A stretch of 64,000 bases of DNA. It comes from Microbulbifer sp. Q7 (GTDB taxonomy: Bacteria; Pseudomonadota; Gammaproteobacteria; Pseudomonadales; Cellvibrionaceae). This document shows, piece by piece, positions 1 to 9,404 of the stretch (position 1 is its first letter; each line of letters starts with the position of its first letter). Where the stretch lies: positions 1,056,501 to 1,120,500 of the forward strand of contig NZ_LROY01000001.1 of NCBI RefSeq assembly GCF_001639145.1. Direction: 5' to 3'. The position numbers and the translations under genes were made by a program. The notes beneath the pieces were generated by a model. That model had not been told where the DNA came from, ran no database searches, and saw nothing but the letters and a program-made list of their open reading frames with translations.

Positions 1-2
1 TC

Positions 3-509
3 CCGATGAAGTCGCGCAAGCATCCCGGGCGCTCACCGCTGCGGGAGCTGGAGCATGGGATTCACCCGATCGTCACCTTTATGATTCTGCCGGTGTTCGC
101 CTTTGCCAATGCCGGGGTGACCTTCGGTGCTACCGATTCTCAGTACCTGTTGCACGGAGTGCCGGTGGGCATTGCCCTGGGGCTGTTCCTCGGCAACCAG
201 CTGGGTATCCTGAGCCTGTGTTGGCTGGCGGTGCGACTGGGCTGGACCCAGCTGCCAAAAGATATGAACTGGCTGATGCTCTACGGGGTGGCGATGCTGT
301 GTGGTATCGGCTTCACCATGAGCCTGTTTATTGGTTCGCTGGCATTCGAGCAGAGTGGCATCGACCGCTTCTTTGATGAGCGTGTCGGCATTCTGGCGGG
401 CTCGCTGATGTCTGGTGTGGCAGGGTATCTGGTGCTGCGCTACGCGCTGCGCAAGCGCGCGGCGTCCGGCGAGGCTGCCCGCGGACTGGAAAGCGCAGCC
501 ACGAGCTGA
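3..509 (+). CDS. nhaA: Na+/H+ antiporter NhaA, C-terminal part (gene starts before the window)
   Basis: The reading frame is open to the left edge, so only about the last 168 residues are present. NhaA is an inner-membrane antiporter that expels sodium in exchange for protons. The visible part carries the helix with HPIVTFMILPVFAFANAG, then further hydrophobic helices including LCGIGFTMSLFIGSLAF, which are typical of the C-terminal half of NhaA. It ends in a short basic/polar cytoplasmic tail. It lies 196 bp upstream of a complete mrp antiporter operon on the same strand, so two unrelated sodium/proton antiporters are neighbours here. The family assignment is firm; the N-terminal half cannot be judged. 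Confidence 0.93.
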   Translation, partial: PMKSRKHPGRSPLRELEHGIHPIVTFMILPVFAFANAGVTFGATDSQYLLHGVPVGIALGLFLGNQLGILSLCWLAVRLGWTQLPKDMNWLMLYGVAMLCGIGFTMSLFIGSLAFEQSGIDRFFDERVGILAGSLMSGVAGYLVLRYALRKRAASGEAARGLESAATS

Positions 510-566
510 CGGCGGCCCTTCACCGGGTAACTATTTCGTCATCATTGCCTACCCATTGCATAGCAG

Positions 567-594
567 CGGCGGTGCCGAGAAATCGGCGCCGCCG
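567..594. terminator. GC-rich hairpin after nhaA
   Basis: Two 12-base arms with a GAAA loop pair perfectly apart from one G-U pair. The hairpin lies 58 bp after the nhaA stop. No T-run follows on the plus strand, so it is a weak candidate for an intrinsic terminator and could instead stabilise the mRNA end. A TATACT hexamer at 611-616 could be a -10 box for the mrp operon, but I see no good -35 partner. Confidence 0.4.
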
Positions 595-705
595 TGGTCT
601 GCACCCCGTCTATACTTTTCGCACACAATGGGGCTTCCCCCATGGACTTAAACCGTCACGTGATTCCTTTCCCGGGTATCGGACGCGTGCCGCGCACGGA
701 CTGCG

Positions 706-3018
706 ATGTATACCGATGTGCACGCCGGCGATCAGCGTCCCTCAGGATGGGGTGACACACTCTGGTCGCTGGCACTACTTCTCTTTTCTCTCGCCGTAGC
801 ACTGTGGCTGGTGTCACTGATCGGCGCCGTGCGCGCCGAGGCGCCGTTGGTGTTTGCGGTCCGCTGGGTGCCGAGCCTCGGCGTTGATTTCGCCTTCCTG
901 GTCGATGGCCTGAGCCTGCTGTTTGCCCTGCTGGTCAGCGGCGTGGGCTTTTTCGTCTCCCTGTATGCCACCTTCTACTTGCGCAGCCATCCGTTGCTCA
1001 AGCGTTTTTTCCTGTACCTGTTGCTGTTCATGATTGGCATGCTCGGGCTGGTGCTGGCGGGCAACCTGATCACACTGTTTGTGTTCTGGGAGGTCACCAC
1101 GGTTGCCAGCTACCTGCTGATCGGGTTCAACCACGAGAGTGCAACGGCACGGCGCTCCGCGCTGCAGGCACTGCTGATTACGGCACTGGGCGGGCTGGCA
1201 CTGCTGGCGGGGCTGATCCTGCTGGGATCCGCCGCCGGTACCTATGACCTGGCCGAAGTGCTCTCGGCGCGGGACCTTGTGCAGGGGCATGCGCTTTACG
1301 TACCGATTCTGGTTCTTGTACTGATCGGCGCTTTTACCAAGTCGGCGCAGATGCCGCTGCATTTCTGGCTGCCCAATGCCATGGCGGCTCCCACTCCCGT
1401 CAGCGCGTATCTCCATTCCGCCACCATGGTGAAGGCGGGAATTTACCTGCTGGCGCGACTGCATCCGGTACTCGGCGGCACTGGGCCCTGGATGTGGATA
1501 TTGACCGTGGTAGGGGCGGTAACGGCGATCGTGGCGGCGATTCTGGCGCTGCGCCAGACGGATCTGAAGTTGGCACTTGCTTACACCACGGTGGTGGCAC
1601 TGGGGACCCTCACCATGTTTCTCGGCTCGGATGCCAGTGTGGCGATCGCCGCGGCAATTACCTTTGTACTGGTGCACTCGCTGTACAAGGCAGCGCTGTT
1701 CATGGTGGTAGGTATGATCGATCACCAGACCGGGACGCGGGAATTACACGCGCTCGGCGGGCTGTTCCGGCGGATGCCGGTAACCTTTGGTATAGCCCTC
1801 GCAGCGGGCCTGTCGATGGCAGGGTTTCCGCCATTTCTCGGATTTATTGGCAAGGAACTCAAGTACGAGGGGGCGCTGGCCATTACCGAAGGTCCCATGC
1901 TGGTGGCGTTTGCCGCGGTATTTGCCAATGCCCTGATCGTAGCGGTATCCGCCACGGTGGTGTTGCGGCCTTTTTGCGGACGCCTGCCTCCCAACCTGTC
2001 GACGACCCGTGAGGCTAGCCCGGGTCTGTGGGTGCCCGCACTGGTCCTCGCGCTACTGGGGTTTGCCTTTGGGGTGGCGCCGGCGCTGGTGGCTGACAGC
2101 CTGGTGCAGCCGGCGGTTACCGCCATTCTCGGTCGCCCGGAAGTGGTCAAACTGAAGCTCTGGCACGGGGTCAACCTGCCGTTGATGATGAGTGTTGCCA
2201 CGCTACTGCTGGGCCTGGCCGTGTACCTGCTGCAGGACCGTTTGCGGGCACGCTTGCATCGCCTGGCAAGGCGGCTGCCTGCGCGCATGGACGTCCAGTG
2301 GGATCGCGGGCTCGCGGGATTCAAGCACGCGGCGGCCGCACAGACTCGGTGGCTGCAGCACGGCGTGCTCAAGCATTACATGGCGGTGGTGTTTACCACC
2401 GTCGCGCTGGGGCTGGGCTGGGCGCTCCTGCACACGGGCGGCTTTGATACCAGCTTCAACTGGGAGCGGCTCACACTCAAGGAGTGGGCGGCAATGGCGC
2501 TGGTGCTGACCGGCGCACTGGTGGCGATGGGTTCCCGTGCGCCGCTCACGGCCATTTGCAGTCTCGGCGGCATGGGGGTGGGTGTGGCCTTGATCTATCT
2601 GTTCTTCGGCGCGCCGGATGTGGCGATTACTCAGTTGCTGGTGGAAACCCTGTTCCTGGTACTGGTGGCGATGACACTGCATCGTCTGCCGCACTCGATG
2701 GCGGTACGGGGTACTCGCCCACGATACCGGGATGCGCTGATTGCATTGCTGGTGGGCACGAGCGTGAGCTTCGTGTTACTGGCCGTGATCCAGCAGCCAC
2801 TGGTGAGCCCCACCAAGGAATACTTTGAACTCGCTGCGGTGCCGGAAGCGTTTGGGCGCAACATCGTGAATGTGATCCTGGTGGACTTCCGTGCACTGGA
2901 CACATTCGGCGAAGTGGTCGTGGTACTGGTCGCGGCGGTGGGCGCTGCCGCCCTGTTGCGCCATACACGCAAAAAGGGGCACGACGAACGCTCACAGCAG
3001 GGAGAGGCGCCGCCATGA
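706..3018 (+). CDS. mrpA: Mrp cation/proton antiporter subunit A
   Basis: This is the large subunit of the multisubunit Mrp (Mnh/Pha) Na+(K+)/H+ antiporter, related to NuoL of complex I. At 770 residues it has the usual size. The core proton-channel region shows [16 protein letters not shown] with the conserved membrane glutamate, then [12 protein letters not shown] and [18 protein letters not shown]. The C-terminal part (about 560-760) matches the MrpB-like extension normally present in MrpA. A separate mrpB follows, so this is the seven-gene type and not the fused PhaAB type. The ATG at 706 is the first in the frame and lacks a strong ribosome site, so the start is tentative. Translation is coupled to mrpB by an ATGA overlap. 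Confidence 0.95.
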   Translation: MYTDVHAGDQRPSGWGDTLWSLALLLFSLAVALWLVSLIGAVRAEAPLVFAVRWVPSLGVDFAFLVDGLSLLFALLVSGVGFFVSLYATFYLRSHPLLKRFFLYLLLFMIGMLGLVLAGNLITLFVFWEVTTVASYLLIGFNHESATARRSALQALLITALGGLALLAGLILLGSAAGTYDLAEVLSARDLVQGHALYVPILVLVLIGAFTKSAQMPLHFWLPNAMAAPTPVSAYLHSATMVKAGIYLLARLHPVLGGTGPWMWILTVVGAVTAIVAAILALRQTDLKLALAYTTVVALGTLTMFLGSDASVAIAAAITFVLVHSLYKAALFMVVGMIDHQTGTRELHALGGLFRRMPVTFGIALAAGLSMAGFPPFLGFIGKELKYEGALAITEGPMLVAFAAVFANALIVAVSATVVLRPFCGRLPPNLSTTREASPGLWVPALVLALLGFAFGVAPALVADSLVQPAVTAILGRPEVVKLKLWHGVNLPLMMSVATLLLGLAVYLLQDRLRARLHRLARRLPARMDVQWDRGLAGFKHAAAAQTRWLQHGVLKHYMAVVFTTVALGLGWALLHTGGFDTSFNWERLTLKEWAAMALVLTGALVAMGSRAPLTAICSLGGMGVGVALIYLFFGAPDVAITQLLVETLFLVLVAMTLHRLPHSMAVRGTRPRYRDALIALLVGTSVSFVLLAVIQQPLVSPTKEYFELAAVPEAFGRNIVNVILVDFRALDTFGEVVVVLVAAVGAAALLRHTRKKGHDERSQQGEAPP

Positions 3019-3431
3019 ATTCGGTGATTCTGCAGGGCGCAACGCGCTTGCTGGTGGCCCTGATCCTACTGTTCTCGGTGTACATGCTGTTGCGCGGACA
3101 TAACTTCCCCGGCGGTGGTTTTATTGCCGGCCTGATTGCGGCTGCGGCATTCATCCTGTACGCCCTGGCATGGAGCCTGCGGGAAGCCCGGGCGGCACTG
3201 CGTGTGCCGCCGGTGAGGCTGGCGACCCTGGGCGCAATGCTGTCAATCGCATCGGCGGTGCCCGGCGCCCTGCAGGGGCAGCCCCCGTTTACCGGTCTGT
3301 GGCTGTTTGTTGGTGGCGGTGATGGTGAGAAAGGGATCCCGCTGAGTACCGTTTTACTCTTTGATGTCGGTATATACCTGGCGGTGCTGGGGTCGGTACT
3401 GGCGTTGTTCTTCACCCTTGAGGAGGACTGA
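3015..3431 (+). CDS. mrpB: Mrp antiporter subunit B
   Basis: This 138-residue membrane protein has four hydrophobic segments and the family motif [16 protein letters not shown] at about residues 33-48. It is an accessory subunit of the Mrp complex, required for assembly in systems studied elsewhere. It starts inside the mrpA stop (4 bp overlap), and an AGGAGG just before its own stop serves as the ribosome site for mrpC. Confidence 0.95.
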   Translation: MNSVILQGATRLLVALILLFSVYMLLRGHNFPGGGFIAGLIAAAAFILYALAWSLREARAALRVPPVRLATLGAMLSIASAVPGALQGQPPFTGLWLFVGGGDGEKGIPLSTVLLFDVGIYLAVLGSVLALFFTLEED

Positions 3432-3432
3432 C

Positions 3433-3825
3433 ATGGAGTCGGCCCTGGTGATCGTGATTGGCGTGATGACCGCCACCGGTGTCTACCTGATGCTGGCGTC
3501 CAACCTGCTGTGCTACCTGTTCGGGCTGATTCTGCTTAGCAACGCGGCCAATCTGGTGATTTTTGTTGCCGGGCGCCTGACCCGTGTGGTGCCGCCACTG
3601 ATTCCCAAGGGGGCGGAGGCGCCGGTGGAGCCAGTGGCGAATGCCCTGCCCCAGGCGATGATCCTCACGGCTATTGTGATCGGTTTTGGCCTGCTGGCGT
3701 TTACGCTCGCGCTGGTGGTGGGATGCTACCGCGAGCTGGGCACCATCGATGCGGACAACATGCGCCTGGCGGAGCCCCTGCCTGAGCCCTCGACTGGGTC
3801 CTCGACTGGGCACCGGGGGGATTGA
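3433..3825 (+). CDS. mrpC: Mrp antiporter subunit C
   Basis: This 130-residue NuoK-like subunit has three transmembrane helices, with LLSNAANLVIFVAGRL and NALPQAMILTAIVIGFG typical of MrpC. The ATG at 3433 sits 6 bp after an AGGAGG site. An upstream in-frame start at 3361 would lie inside mrpB and add 24 residues unlike the family. The C-terminus ends in a Ser/Thr/Gly tail containing a short in-frame repeat (STGSSTG). Its TGA overlaps the ATG of mrpD. Confidence 0.94.
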   Translation: MESALVIVIGVMTATGVYLMLASNLLCYLFGLILLSNAANLVIFVAGRLTRVVPPLIPKGAEAPVEPVANALPQAMILTAIVIGFGLLAFTLALVVGCYRELGTIDADNMRLAEPLPEPSTGSSTGHRGD

Positions 3826-5345
3826 TGGGTTGGCTGCTGGCGCTACCGTTTTTGTGGCCCATCGCCATAGGCCTGTTGGCTTTCGTTGCCCGGCGTCAGC
3901 CGCAACTTTCCCGCAGATTGAGCATGGCGGGTTGTGCGGGCTTGCTGCTCATTGCGGTGAGCATTTTTATGCAGGCGCTGGATCAAGGGCCGGTGGCGGC
4001 GCAGATGGGCAACTGGCCGGCGCCGTTTGGTATCACACTGGTGGTTGATCGCCTGAGCGCGATTATGCTCTTGCTGGCCGCGCTGGTGGGTTTGTCGGTG
4101 GCGGTGTTTGCGCTGGCCGACGTCGACCAGCACCGAGAGACGCTGGGTTTCCACGGCTTTTATCAATTACTGCTGGCGGGAGTGTGCGGCAGTTTTGTCA
4201 CCGGTGACCTGTTCAATCTGTACGTCTGGTTCGAGGTCATGCTGATCGCCTCGTTTGCGCTGCTGGTATTGGGTGGGGAGCGGGAGCAGCTCGATGGCGG
4301 GGTCAAGTATGTGGCCCTGAACCTGGTTTCCACGCTGTTTATGTTGATGGCGATCGGCATGATCTACGGATTGACCGGCACCCTGAATATGGCTGCGCTC
4401 CACCTCGCCCTGGCAGAGATCGACCAGCCAGCGGCCACCCATATGCTGGCGGTGCTATTGATTGTTGCGTTCGGTATCAAGGCTGCGCTTTTTCCGTTGT
4501 ACTTCTGGTTGCCGGCGTCGTACCACGTACCGCCGGTGGCGGTTACCGCGGTATTTGCCGGATTGCTCACCAAGGTGGGTGTGTATGCATTGATACGCAC
4601 CTTCACCGTAATTTTTCCCGCGGACTTCGGCTTCGCGCGAGAGCTGTTACTGGTTGCGGCGCTGGCGACGATGCTCAGCGGCGTGCTGGGCGCTGCGGCA
4701 CACTATGAATTTCGGCGCATCCTTGCGTTTCATATTGTCAGCCAGATCGGCTTTCTGGTACTGGGGCTGGCGCTGTTCAGCCCCCTGGCTCTCGCCGGCA
4801 CCGTGTTCTATATGGCGCACAATATCGTCGCCAAAACCAATCTTCTTTTAATTAGCGGCACGGCAAAACGCATGGCGGGCAGTTTCGAGCTGCTGAAAAT
4901 CGGCGGGCTCTACCGCGCGAGCCCACTGCTGGCGACGGTGTTTTTTATTGCCGCGTTCAGCCTGGCGGGTTTCCCGCCACTCTCCGGCTTTTGGGCCAAG
5001 CTGATGCTGGTTAATGCCAGCCTGCATCAGGCCGCCTACTGGGTGGCAGCCATCGCGCTTGTCACCGGTGCGCTGACGCTGTTTTCCATGAGCAAGATTT
5101 GGAGCGAGGCCTTTTGGAAACCGCATCCACGATCTACAGAGGATGCTGGCACACCATTACCGATCTCCGCACTACCGCGCGCGGAACGCTTCCAGCGCAT
5201 GGCCCCGGCGATTTTTCTGGTCGCCATTACGCTGGCAATGGGGCTTTTCCCGCAACCACTGGTGGAGTTTTCTCAGGCTGCTGCCGACGAGCTGCTTGAT
5301 CCGTCTGGCTACATTCGCGCGGTGTTGTCGCCCGCCGCGCGATAG
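3825..5345 (+). CDS. mrpD: Mrp antiporter subunit D
   Basis: This is the second large proton-channel subunit, related to NuoM/NuoN (506 residues, about 14 helices). Key segments are DLFNLYVWFEVMLIASFALL with the conserved membrane glutamate and KAALFPLYFWLPASYHVPP with the conserved lysine. I chose the ATG at 3825, which overlaps the mrpC stop (TGATG); a TTG one codon earlier is also possible. It is part of the same co-transcribed operon. Confidence 0.95.
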   Translation: MGWLLALPFLWPIAIGLLAFVARRQPQLSRRLSMAGCAGLLLIAVSIFMQALDQGPVAAQMGNWPAPFGITLVVDRLSAIMLLLAALVGLSVAVFALADVDQHRETLGFHGFYQLLLAGVCGSFVTGDLFNLYVWFEVMLIASFALLVLGGEREQLDGGVKYVALNLVSTLFMLMAIGMIYGLTGTLNMAALHLALAEIDQPAATHMLAVLLIVAFGIKAALFPLYFWLPASYHVPPVAVTAVFAGLLTKVGVYALIRTFTVIFPADFGFARELLLVAALATMLSGVLGAAAHYEFRRILAFHIVSQIGFLVLGLALFSPLALAGTVFYMAHNIVAKTNLLLISGTAKRMAGSFELLKIGGLYRASPLLATVFFIAAFSLAGFPPLSGFWAKLMLVNASLHQAAYWVAAIALVTGALTLFSMSKIWSEAFWKPHPRSTEDAGTPLPISALPRAERFQRMAPAIFLVAITLAMGLFPQPLVEFSQAAADELLDPSGYIRAVLSPAAR

Positions 5346-5362
5346 CGGCAAGGGAGCTTTTT

Positions 5363-5836
5363 ATGAAACTGTTTCTGATGAATATTCTGCTTGCGATCAG
5401 CTGGTGCGCACTCACCGCCGATGCTTCACTGGCGAATTTCGTGGCCGGGTTTGTGGTGGGCTATGCGGCCATGGCCATGTCGCCGGTGCGCAAAATCAGT
5501 CGCGGCTATTTTCGTCGCCTGCCACGTATACTCGGTCTGCTGGTGTTTTTTCTCAAAGAGCTGGTTGCCTCCGGTTTTCGTGCGACCAGAGAGGTTCTGT
5601 CGCCTGTGCGCAAAAGCCAGCCGCGGGTAATCCGAGTGGACACCGAGCTGCGAGAGCGCAACCACTTATTATTGTTGTCGCAGTTGATCTCACTCACGCC
5701 CGGTACGCTGGTGCTGGACGTGGACCCCGAGGAGGGCGTGCTGTATGTGCACGCGATGTTTGCCCGCAGTGAGCAGGCATTTCTGCAGGAGCTGCGCGGA
5801 GGCATGGAGCGGAGAGTGCGAGAGGTGTTCGACTGA
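5363..5836 (+). CDS. mrpE: Mrp antiporter subunit E
   Basis: This 157-residue protein has two N-terminal hydrophobic segments and a cytoplasmic C-terminal half containing LISLTPGTLVLDVDPEEGVL, the most conserved MrpE stretch. A ribosome site (AAGGGAGC) lies 17 bp after the mrpD stop. The last codon overlaps the start of mrpF. Confidence 0.94.
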   Translation: MKLFLMNILLAISWCALTADASLANFVAGFVVGYAAMAMSPVRKISRGYFRRLPRILGLLVFFLKELVASGFRATREVLSPVRKSQPRVIRVDTELRERNHLLLLSQLISLTPGTLVLDVDPEEGVLYVHAMFARSEQAFLQELRGGMERRVREVFD

Positions 5837-6201
5837 TGTTACAGGCGATAGTGGAGGGCAATTCACCACTGCTGGCGCTGGCGATCGATCTGGCTTCCTG
5901 GCTGCTGCTGCTGGCGCTGGGGCTGTGCTTTCTTCGCATTGCGCGCGGGCCGACATTGGCCGACCGGGTGGTGGCGCTCGATGTGTTGAATATTCTCGCC
6001 GTGGCCTATTGCGCATTGCTGGCGATCGCCTCCGGGCGCGACGTGTACCTGGATGCTGCAATCGCCCTGGCGCTGGTCGCCTTTCTGGTCACGGTGGCGT
6101 TCGGACACTTCGTGGAGCAGCGGCAGTTCGAGGCGGCTTCGTCCGAGAGTACCAAAAAGGGAGAATCCGGCGCGACGGAGAGGGAGCAGCGTGATGATTG
6201 A
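5836..6201 (+). CDS. mrpF: Mrp antiporter subunit F
   Basis: This small subunit (121 residues) has three helices and the family signature RIARGPTLADRVVALDVLN at about residues 34-52. It has an extra charged tail of about 25 residues rich in Glu, Ser and Lys compared with the usual 90-95 residue MrpF. The start codon overlaps the mrpE stop (TGATG). Confidence 0.94.
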   Translation: MLQAIVEGNSPLLALAIDLASWLLLLALGLCFLRIARGPTLADRVVALDVLNILAVAYCALLAIASGRDVYLDAAIALALVAFLVTVAFGHFVEQRQFEAASSESTKKGESGATEREQRDD

Positions 6202-6529
6202 ATGGCTACTGGCCCTGTTGATTGTGAGTGGGAGTTTTTTCGGATTTACCGCAGCGTTGGGGCTGGTGCGCATGCCGGACATTTACACGCGCATGAGCAC
6301 CTCGGGCAAAGCGGCCACGCTCTGTTGCGGGTTGCTGTTGGCGGCAGTGGCGATTCAATTGCAGGACGCGAGGGTGACGGCGCGGGTTGTTGCGGCCATC
6401 CTCTTTCTGCTGCTGACGGTGCCCGTGGGGGCGCATATGATTGCCCGTGCGGCGTATCGCACCGGTTCCCCCATGTGGAAAGGGGATACCACTGGGCCAT
6501 CGGAGTCAGCATCGCGCGAACAACAGTAA
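6194..6529 (+). CDS. mrpG: Mrp antiporter subunit G
   Basis: This is the last gene of the operon (111 residues, three helices), with the diagnostic ALGLVRMPDIYTRMSTSGKA near residue 25. The ATG at 6194 overlaps the end of mrpF and is preceded by GGAGCAG; a GTG one codon earlier is an alternative. It converges on the cryptochrome gene with only 10 bp between the stops and no visible terminator hairpin. Confidence 0.94.
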   Translation: MIEWLLALLIVSGSFFGFTAALGLVRMPDIYTRMSTSGKAATLCCGLLLAAVAIQLQDARVTARVVAAILFLLLTVPVGAHMIARAAYRTGSPMWKGDTTGPSESASREQQ

Positions 6530-6539
6530 CAGTAGCTGG

Positions 6540-7868
6540 CTATGACGCAGCGGCCGGTGCCAGCCACAGGTCTCGGTAGCGCCGGTCTTTGTCGTAAATA
6601 CTGGCCTGGCGTTCGATATCGAAGCGGCGGTCCCGCGGGTCGTTGCCCACCCCGCTGTTGTACATCCAGTTGCCATAGTTACTGTGCACGTCGTAGTCCA
6701 GCAGCAGGCTTTCAAAGTAGGCGGCGCCAATGCGCCAGTCTTGTTGGCGTTCGCGGGCAAAATAGCTGGCCACATTCTGGCGGCCGCGGTTACTCATCCA
6801 GCCGGTTGCGGCGATTTCCCGCATGTTGGCATTGACGAAGTCGTATTGCGTGTCGCCATTGATCCAGCGCGCCAGCTCGTCCGGATCGTTCTGCCACGGG
6901 TAGTCTTTTTCCAAAATGCCGCCGAGCTGGAAAATCCGATCGCCATGCTTGAGGCTCACATACTTGAAGTAGTCCCGCCACATTAGTTCAAACACCAGCC
7001 AGTAAGTGTCTTCGTTGGCTTTCACGTCGCGTTCGAACTCTTTGATCTGCCAGTACAGCTGGCGCGCCGAGAGGCTGCCGTTGGCCAGCCAGGGTGACAG
7101 CTTGCTGCTGTAGTCACTGCCGACCAGTCCATCGCGGGTGTGTTTGTAGCGCGCCAGATTTTCCGTTTCCCAGAAATAATGTTGAATCCGTTGCTGGGCA
7201 GCGGCACCGCCACCGGAAAAAGGAAAAGCGCTGCGCGTGTCGGGAGTGAATTCGGAAAGCCCCAGCTGCTCAAATGTTGGCAGCGTCAGCGGGCAGTCCG
7301 CCTGTGTGGCCGGCTGCCAGTTCGGTGCGGGCATGGGCGAGGGGCGGGGCACCGGTGGGCGTACGCTCCATTGTTGTTCGCAGGCCTTACGGAAGGCGGT
7401 GAAAACCCCAGGCAGCTGTTGCGGGGAAAAGGGCAGGTCTTCCGGATGGAGCAGGAACTGCCCGTAGAATTCATGCGCTTTTACGGTGGTCATGCCAGCG
7501 GCTGTCATGACCGAGTCCCGTACCCGTTGCTCGTCGCGCGTCCATTCCTGTTGCAGATAAATATCACTGATGCCGAAGGTGTCGACCACCCCGGGGATTG
7601 CTACCTCAGGGTGCTCGTGCGCAATCAAGAGCGGGATATTGAGCGAGGCAAGTTGCCGCTGCAGGTCACTCAGGGTTTGCAGCAGGAATTGCGCGCGGAA
7701 TTTTTCGGTGCGCCGAAAACCGTATTGGTCCCTGGCGAAATGGCGGGGGTCCAGGCAGTAGAGCCCCAGTACCTTGCCGCTATTCTGTTGCGCGCTCTGG
7801 CAGGCTTCGTACAGCCCCGGGTGATCACTGCTGCGCAAATCATTGCGGAACCAGACTAGGTTATTCAT
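6540..7868 (-). CDS. cry: DASH-type cryptochrome / photolyase family flavoprotein
   Basis: This 442-residue protein has an N-terminal photolyase alpha/beta domain (NLVWFRNDLRSSDHPGLYEA) and a C-terminal FAD-binding helical domain. The DASH subfamily is indicated by WINGDTQYDFVNANMREIA, WMSNRGRQNVASYFARE and YNSGVGNDPRDRRFDI. DASH cryptochromes bind FAD and often a folate antenna, and repair cyclobutane dimers mainly in single-stranded DNA. The length is that of a minimal DASH protein without a C-terminal extension. It is transcribed away from the DUF937-OmpA gene across a 232 bp shared upstream region. The family call is strong; the physiological role is inferred. Confidence 0.92.
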   Translation of the reverse strand: MNNLVWFRNDLRSSDHPGLYEACQSAQQNSGKVLGLYCLDPRHFARDQYGFRRTEKFRAQFLLQTLSDLQRQLASLNIPLLIAHEHPEVAIPGVVDTFGISDIYLQQEWTRDEQRVRDSVMTAAGMTTVKAHEFYGQFLLHPEDLPFSPQQLPGVFTAFRKACEQQWSVRPPVPRPSPMPAPNWQPATQADCPLTLPTFEQLGLSEFTPDTRSAFPFSGGGAAAQQRIQHYFWETENLARYKHTRDGLVGSDYSSKLSPWLANGSLSARQLYWQIKEFERDVKANEDTYWLVFELMWRDYFKYVSLKHGDRIFQLGGILEKDYPWQNDPDELARWINGDTQYDFVNANMREIAATGWMSNRGRQNVASYFARERQQDWRIGAAYFESLLLDYDVHSNYGNWMYNSGVGNDPRDRRFDIERQASIYDKDRRYRDLWLAPAAAS

Positions 7869-8100
7869 TCTCGCTGTGGTGAACCCCGAATGTGTGGAAT
7901 GGCTGGTCTGAACAAATTAGCCCATGCGCGCAATATTTACAGTATCGCATGGCGCAGGGGGGAGAACGATTTGCATTTAAAATGCTGATTGGCTGGCATT
8001 TTCTTATTCTGAAACGGCCTAACCCGAGGATTTTGATGCCGTACACTGTTGAGAGTGATGTCGCCAATGACAATCGCGACGGCAAACATGAGGTATGCAA

Positions 8101-9324
8101 ATGGCTGATAATCTTCTGGAAATGGCGGTGCGCCATTTGGGCCAATCGGGGCTCGATGCTTTGGGTAATGCGCTGGGCCTCGGGGACGGCAAAGCCGAGC
8201 CTGCGTTCACCACCGGGGCGGCCTCCGTGCTGGCGGGCATGCTGAACAAGGCGGGCAGTGAAAGCGGTCTCGGTACCTTGCTGAATATGGCCGTCAAAAG
8301 CACCGATATGGATCTGTCCTCTCCCGCCGATATCTTTTCCAGCGCAGACAAAATGACCAGTCTGCAGGAGGTGGGTGGCAATGTGCTGGACTCGGTATTC
8401 GGCACAAGCCACAACGCGGTCGGCGATGTCATTTCCTCGGCGCTGGGCCTGGACCGTACCAAAAGTGGTTCCCTCATTCGGATTGCAGCGCCCATTGTCA
8501 TGTCGATGGTGGGCAAACTGGTGAAAAGCAAAGGCCTGAATATGGAAGGCCTGGCGGCGTTGCTGCTGGGGCAGAAAACCCATATTCGCGATCAGTTGCC
8601 GCCGGGCCTGCTGAAAGAGCTGGGCGCCGATAACCTGGATGAACTGGCAGAGCGCGCCGTGGTGGAAACCTCACCGCGCCAGGCGGCGCATGCCGCGCAC
8701 AACACACCACCGGCGAGAAAAAGCGGCTTTGGTAAATGGCTGTGGCCGCTGCTGATTGCACTGGGGGTTCTGTGGGCGCTGAATATGTGCGCCAAGAAAG
8801 AAAAAGTGGACGATGGCACCGGCGGTGTGATGCAGCAGGATGAGGTGATTGTGGAGGAAACGCCCACGGATCCCACACTGAACGGCGGCACCACCACGGT
8901 ACCGGATGCGCCCGTCACCACCGAAAATTTTGAGCAGTCGTTCCGTGCGTATTTGAGCGATGCCAACCGCGATCCGCGCCGCGAGTTCCTGCTGAACATT
9001 GAATTCCCGACCGATGGCAGCATGCCCAACAGTGCGTCAGCTCCAGATGTGCAGGCGCTGATCAACATCATGCAGGAAAATCCTGGGCTCAAGATCACTA
9101 TCGAGGGTTATACCGATAGCGATGGCGATGCCGCTGCGAATCAGACCCTGTCGGAAGCGCGCGCCAAAGGGGTGCGAGCCCTGCTGGTTAACTCCGGTAT
9201 CGATGAGGAGCGCGTGAAGGCCGTGGGTATGGGGTCGGCGAATCCGGTGGCCGACAACAATACCGAGGAAGGAAAGCAGATGAATCGCCGAATTCTGGTG
9301 AAGGTGGATTCGTTTACCGAGTGA
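8101..9324 (+). CDS. DUF937-like domain fused to a C-terminal OmpA domain
   Basis: This 407-residue protein has three visible parts. Residues about 1-170 are Gly/Ala/Leu-rich, soluble and DUF937/YidB-like. One transmembrane helix lies near 217-233 (KWLWPLLIALGVLWALNM). After an acidic Thr/Val-rich linker, an OmpA-like peptidoglycan-binding domain occupies about 290-405, with GYTDSDGDAAANQTLSEARA and the ending NRRILVKV. The expected topology is an inner-membrane protein with a cytoplasmic N-domain and a cell-wall-binding periplasmic domain. The ATG at 8101 has GAGG at a good distance; an earlier ATG at 8095 is too close to it. The function of the N-terminal domain is not known. Confidence 0.85.
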   Translation: MADNLLEMAVRHLGQSGLDALGNALGLGDGKAEPAFTTGAASVLAGMLNKAGSESGLGTLLNMAVKSTDMDLSSPADIFSSADKMTSLQEVGGNVLDSVFGTSHNAVGDVISSALGLDRTKSGSLIRIAAPIVMSMVGKLVKSKGLNMEGLAALLLGQKTHIRDQLPPGLLKELGADNLDELAERAVVETSPRQAAHAAHNTPPARKSGFGKWLWPLLIALGVLWALNMCAKKEKVDDGTGGVMQQDEVIVEETPTDPTLNGGTTTVPDAPVTTENFEQSFRAYLSDANRDPRREFLLNIEFPTDGSMPNSASAPDVQALINIMQENPGLKITIEGYTDSDGDAAANQTLSEARAKGVRALLVNSGIDEERVKAVGMGSANPVADNNTEEGKQMNRRILVKVDSFTE

Positions 9325-9357
9325 TCGATTCAACCAAGGTACTGGCGCTTTGACGCC

Positions 9358-9399
9358 ACACATAAAAAAACCGCGGTTCGCCGCGGTTTTTTTATGTGT
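9358..9399. terminator. Bidirectional terminator, perfect 19-bp palindrome with TTCG loop
   Basis: Perfect 19-base arms flank a TTCG tetraloop. The GC core is CCGCGG, with A7 on one side and T7 on the other. It sits between the convergent DUF937-OmpA and AraC-type genes and can stop transcription from both directions. Confidence 0.93.
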
Positions 9400-9404
9400 C
9401 CGGT

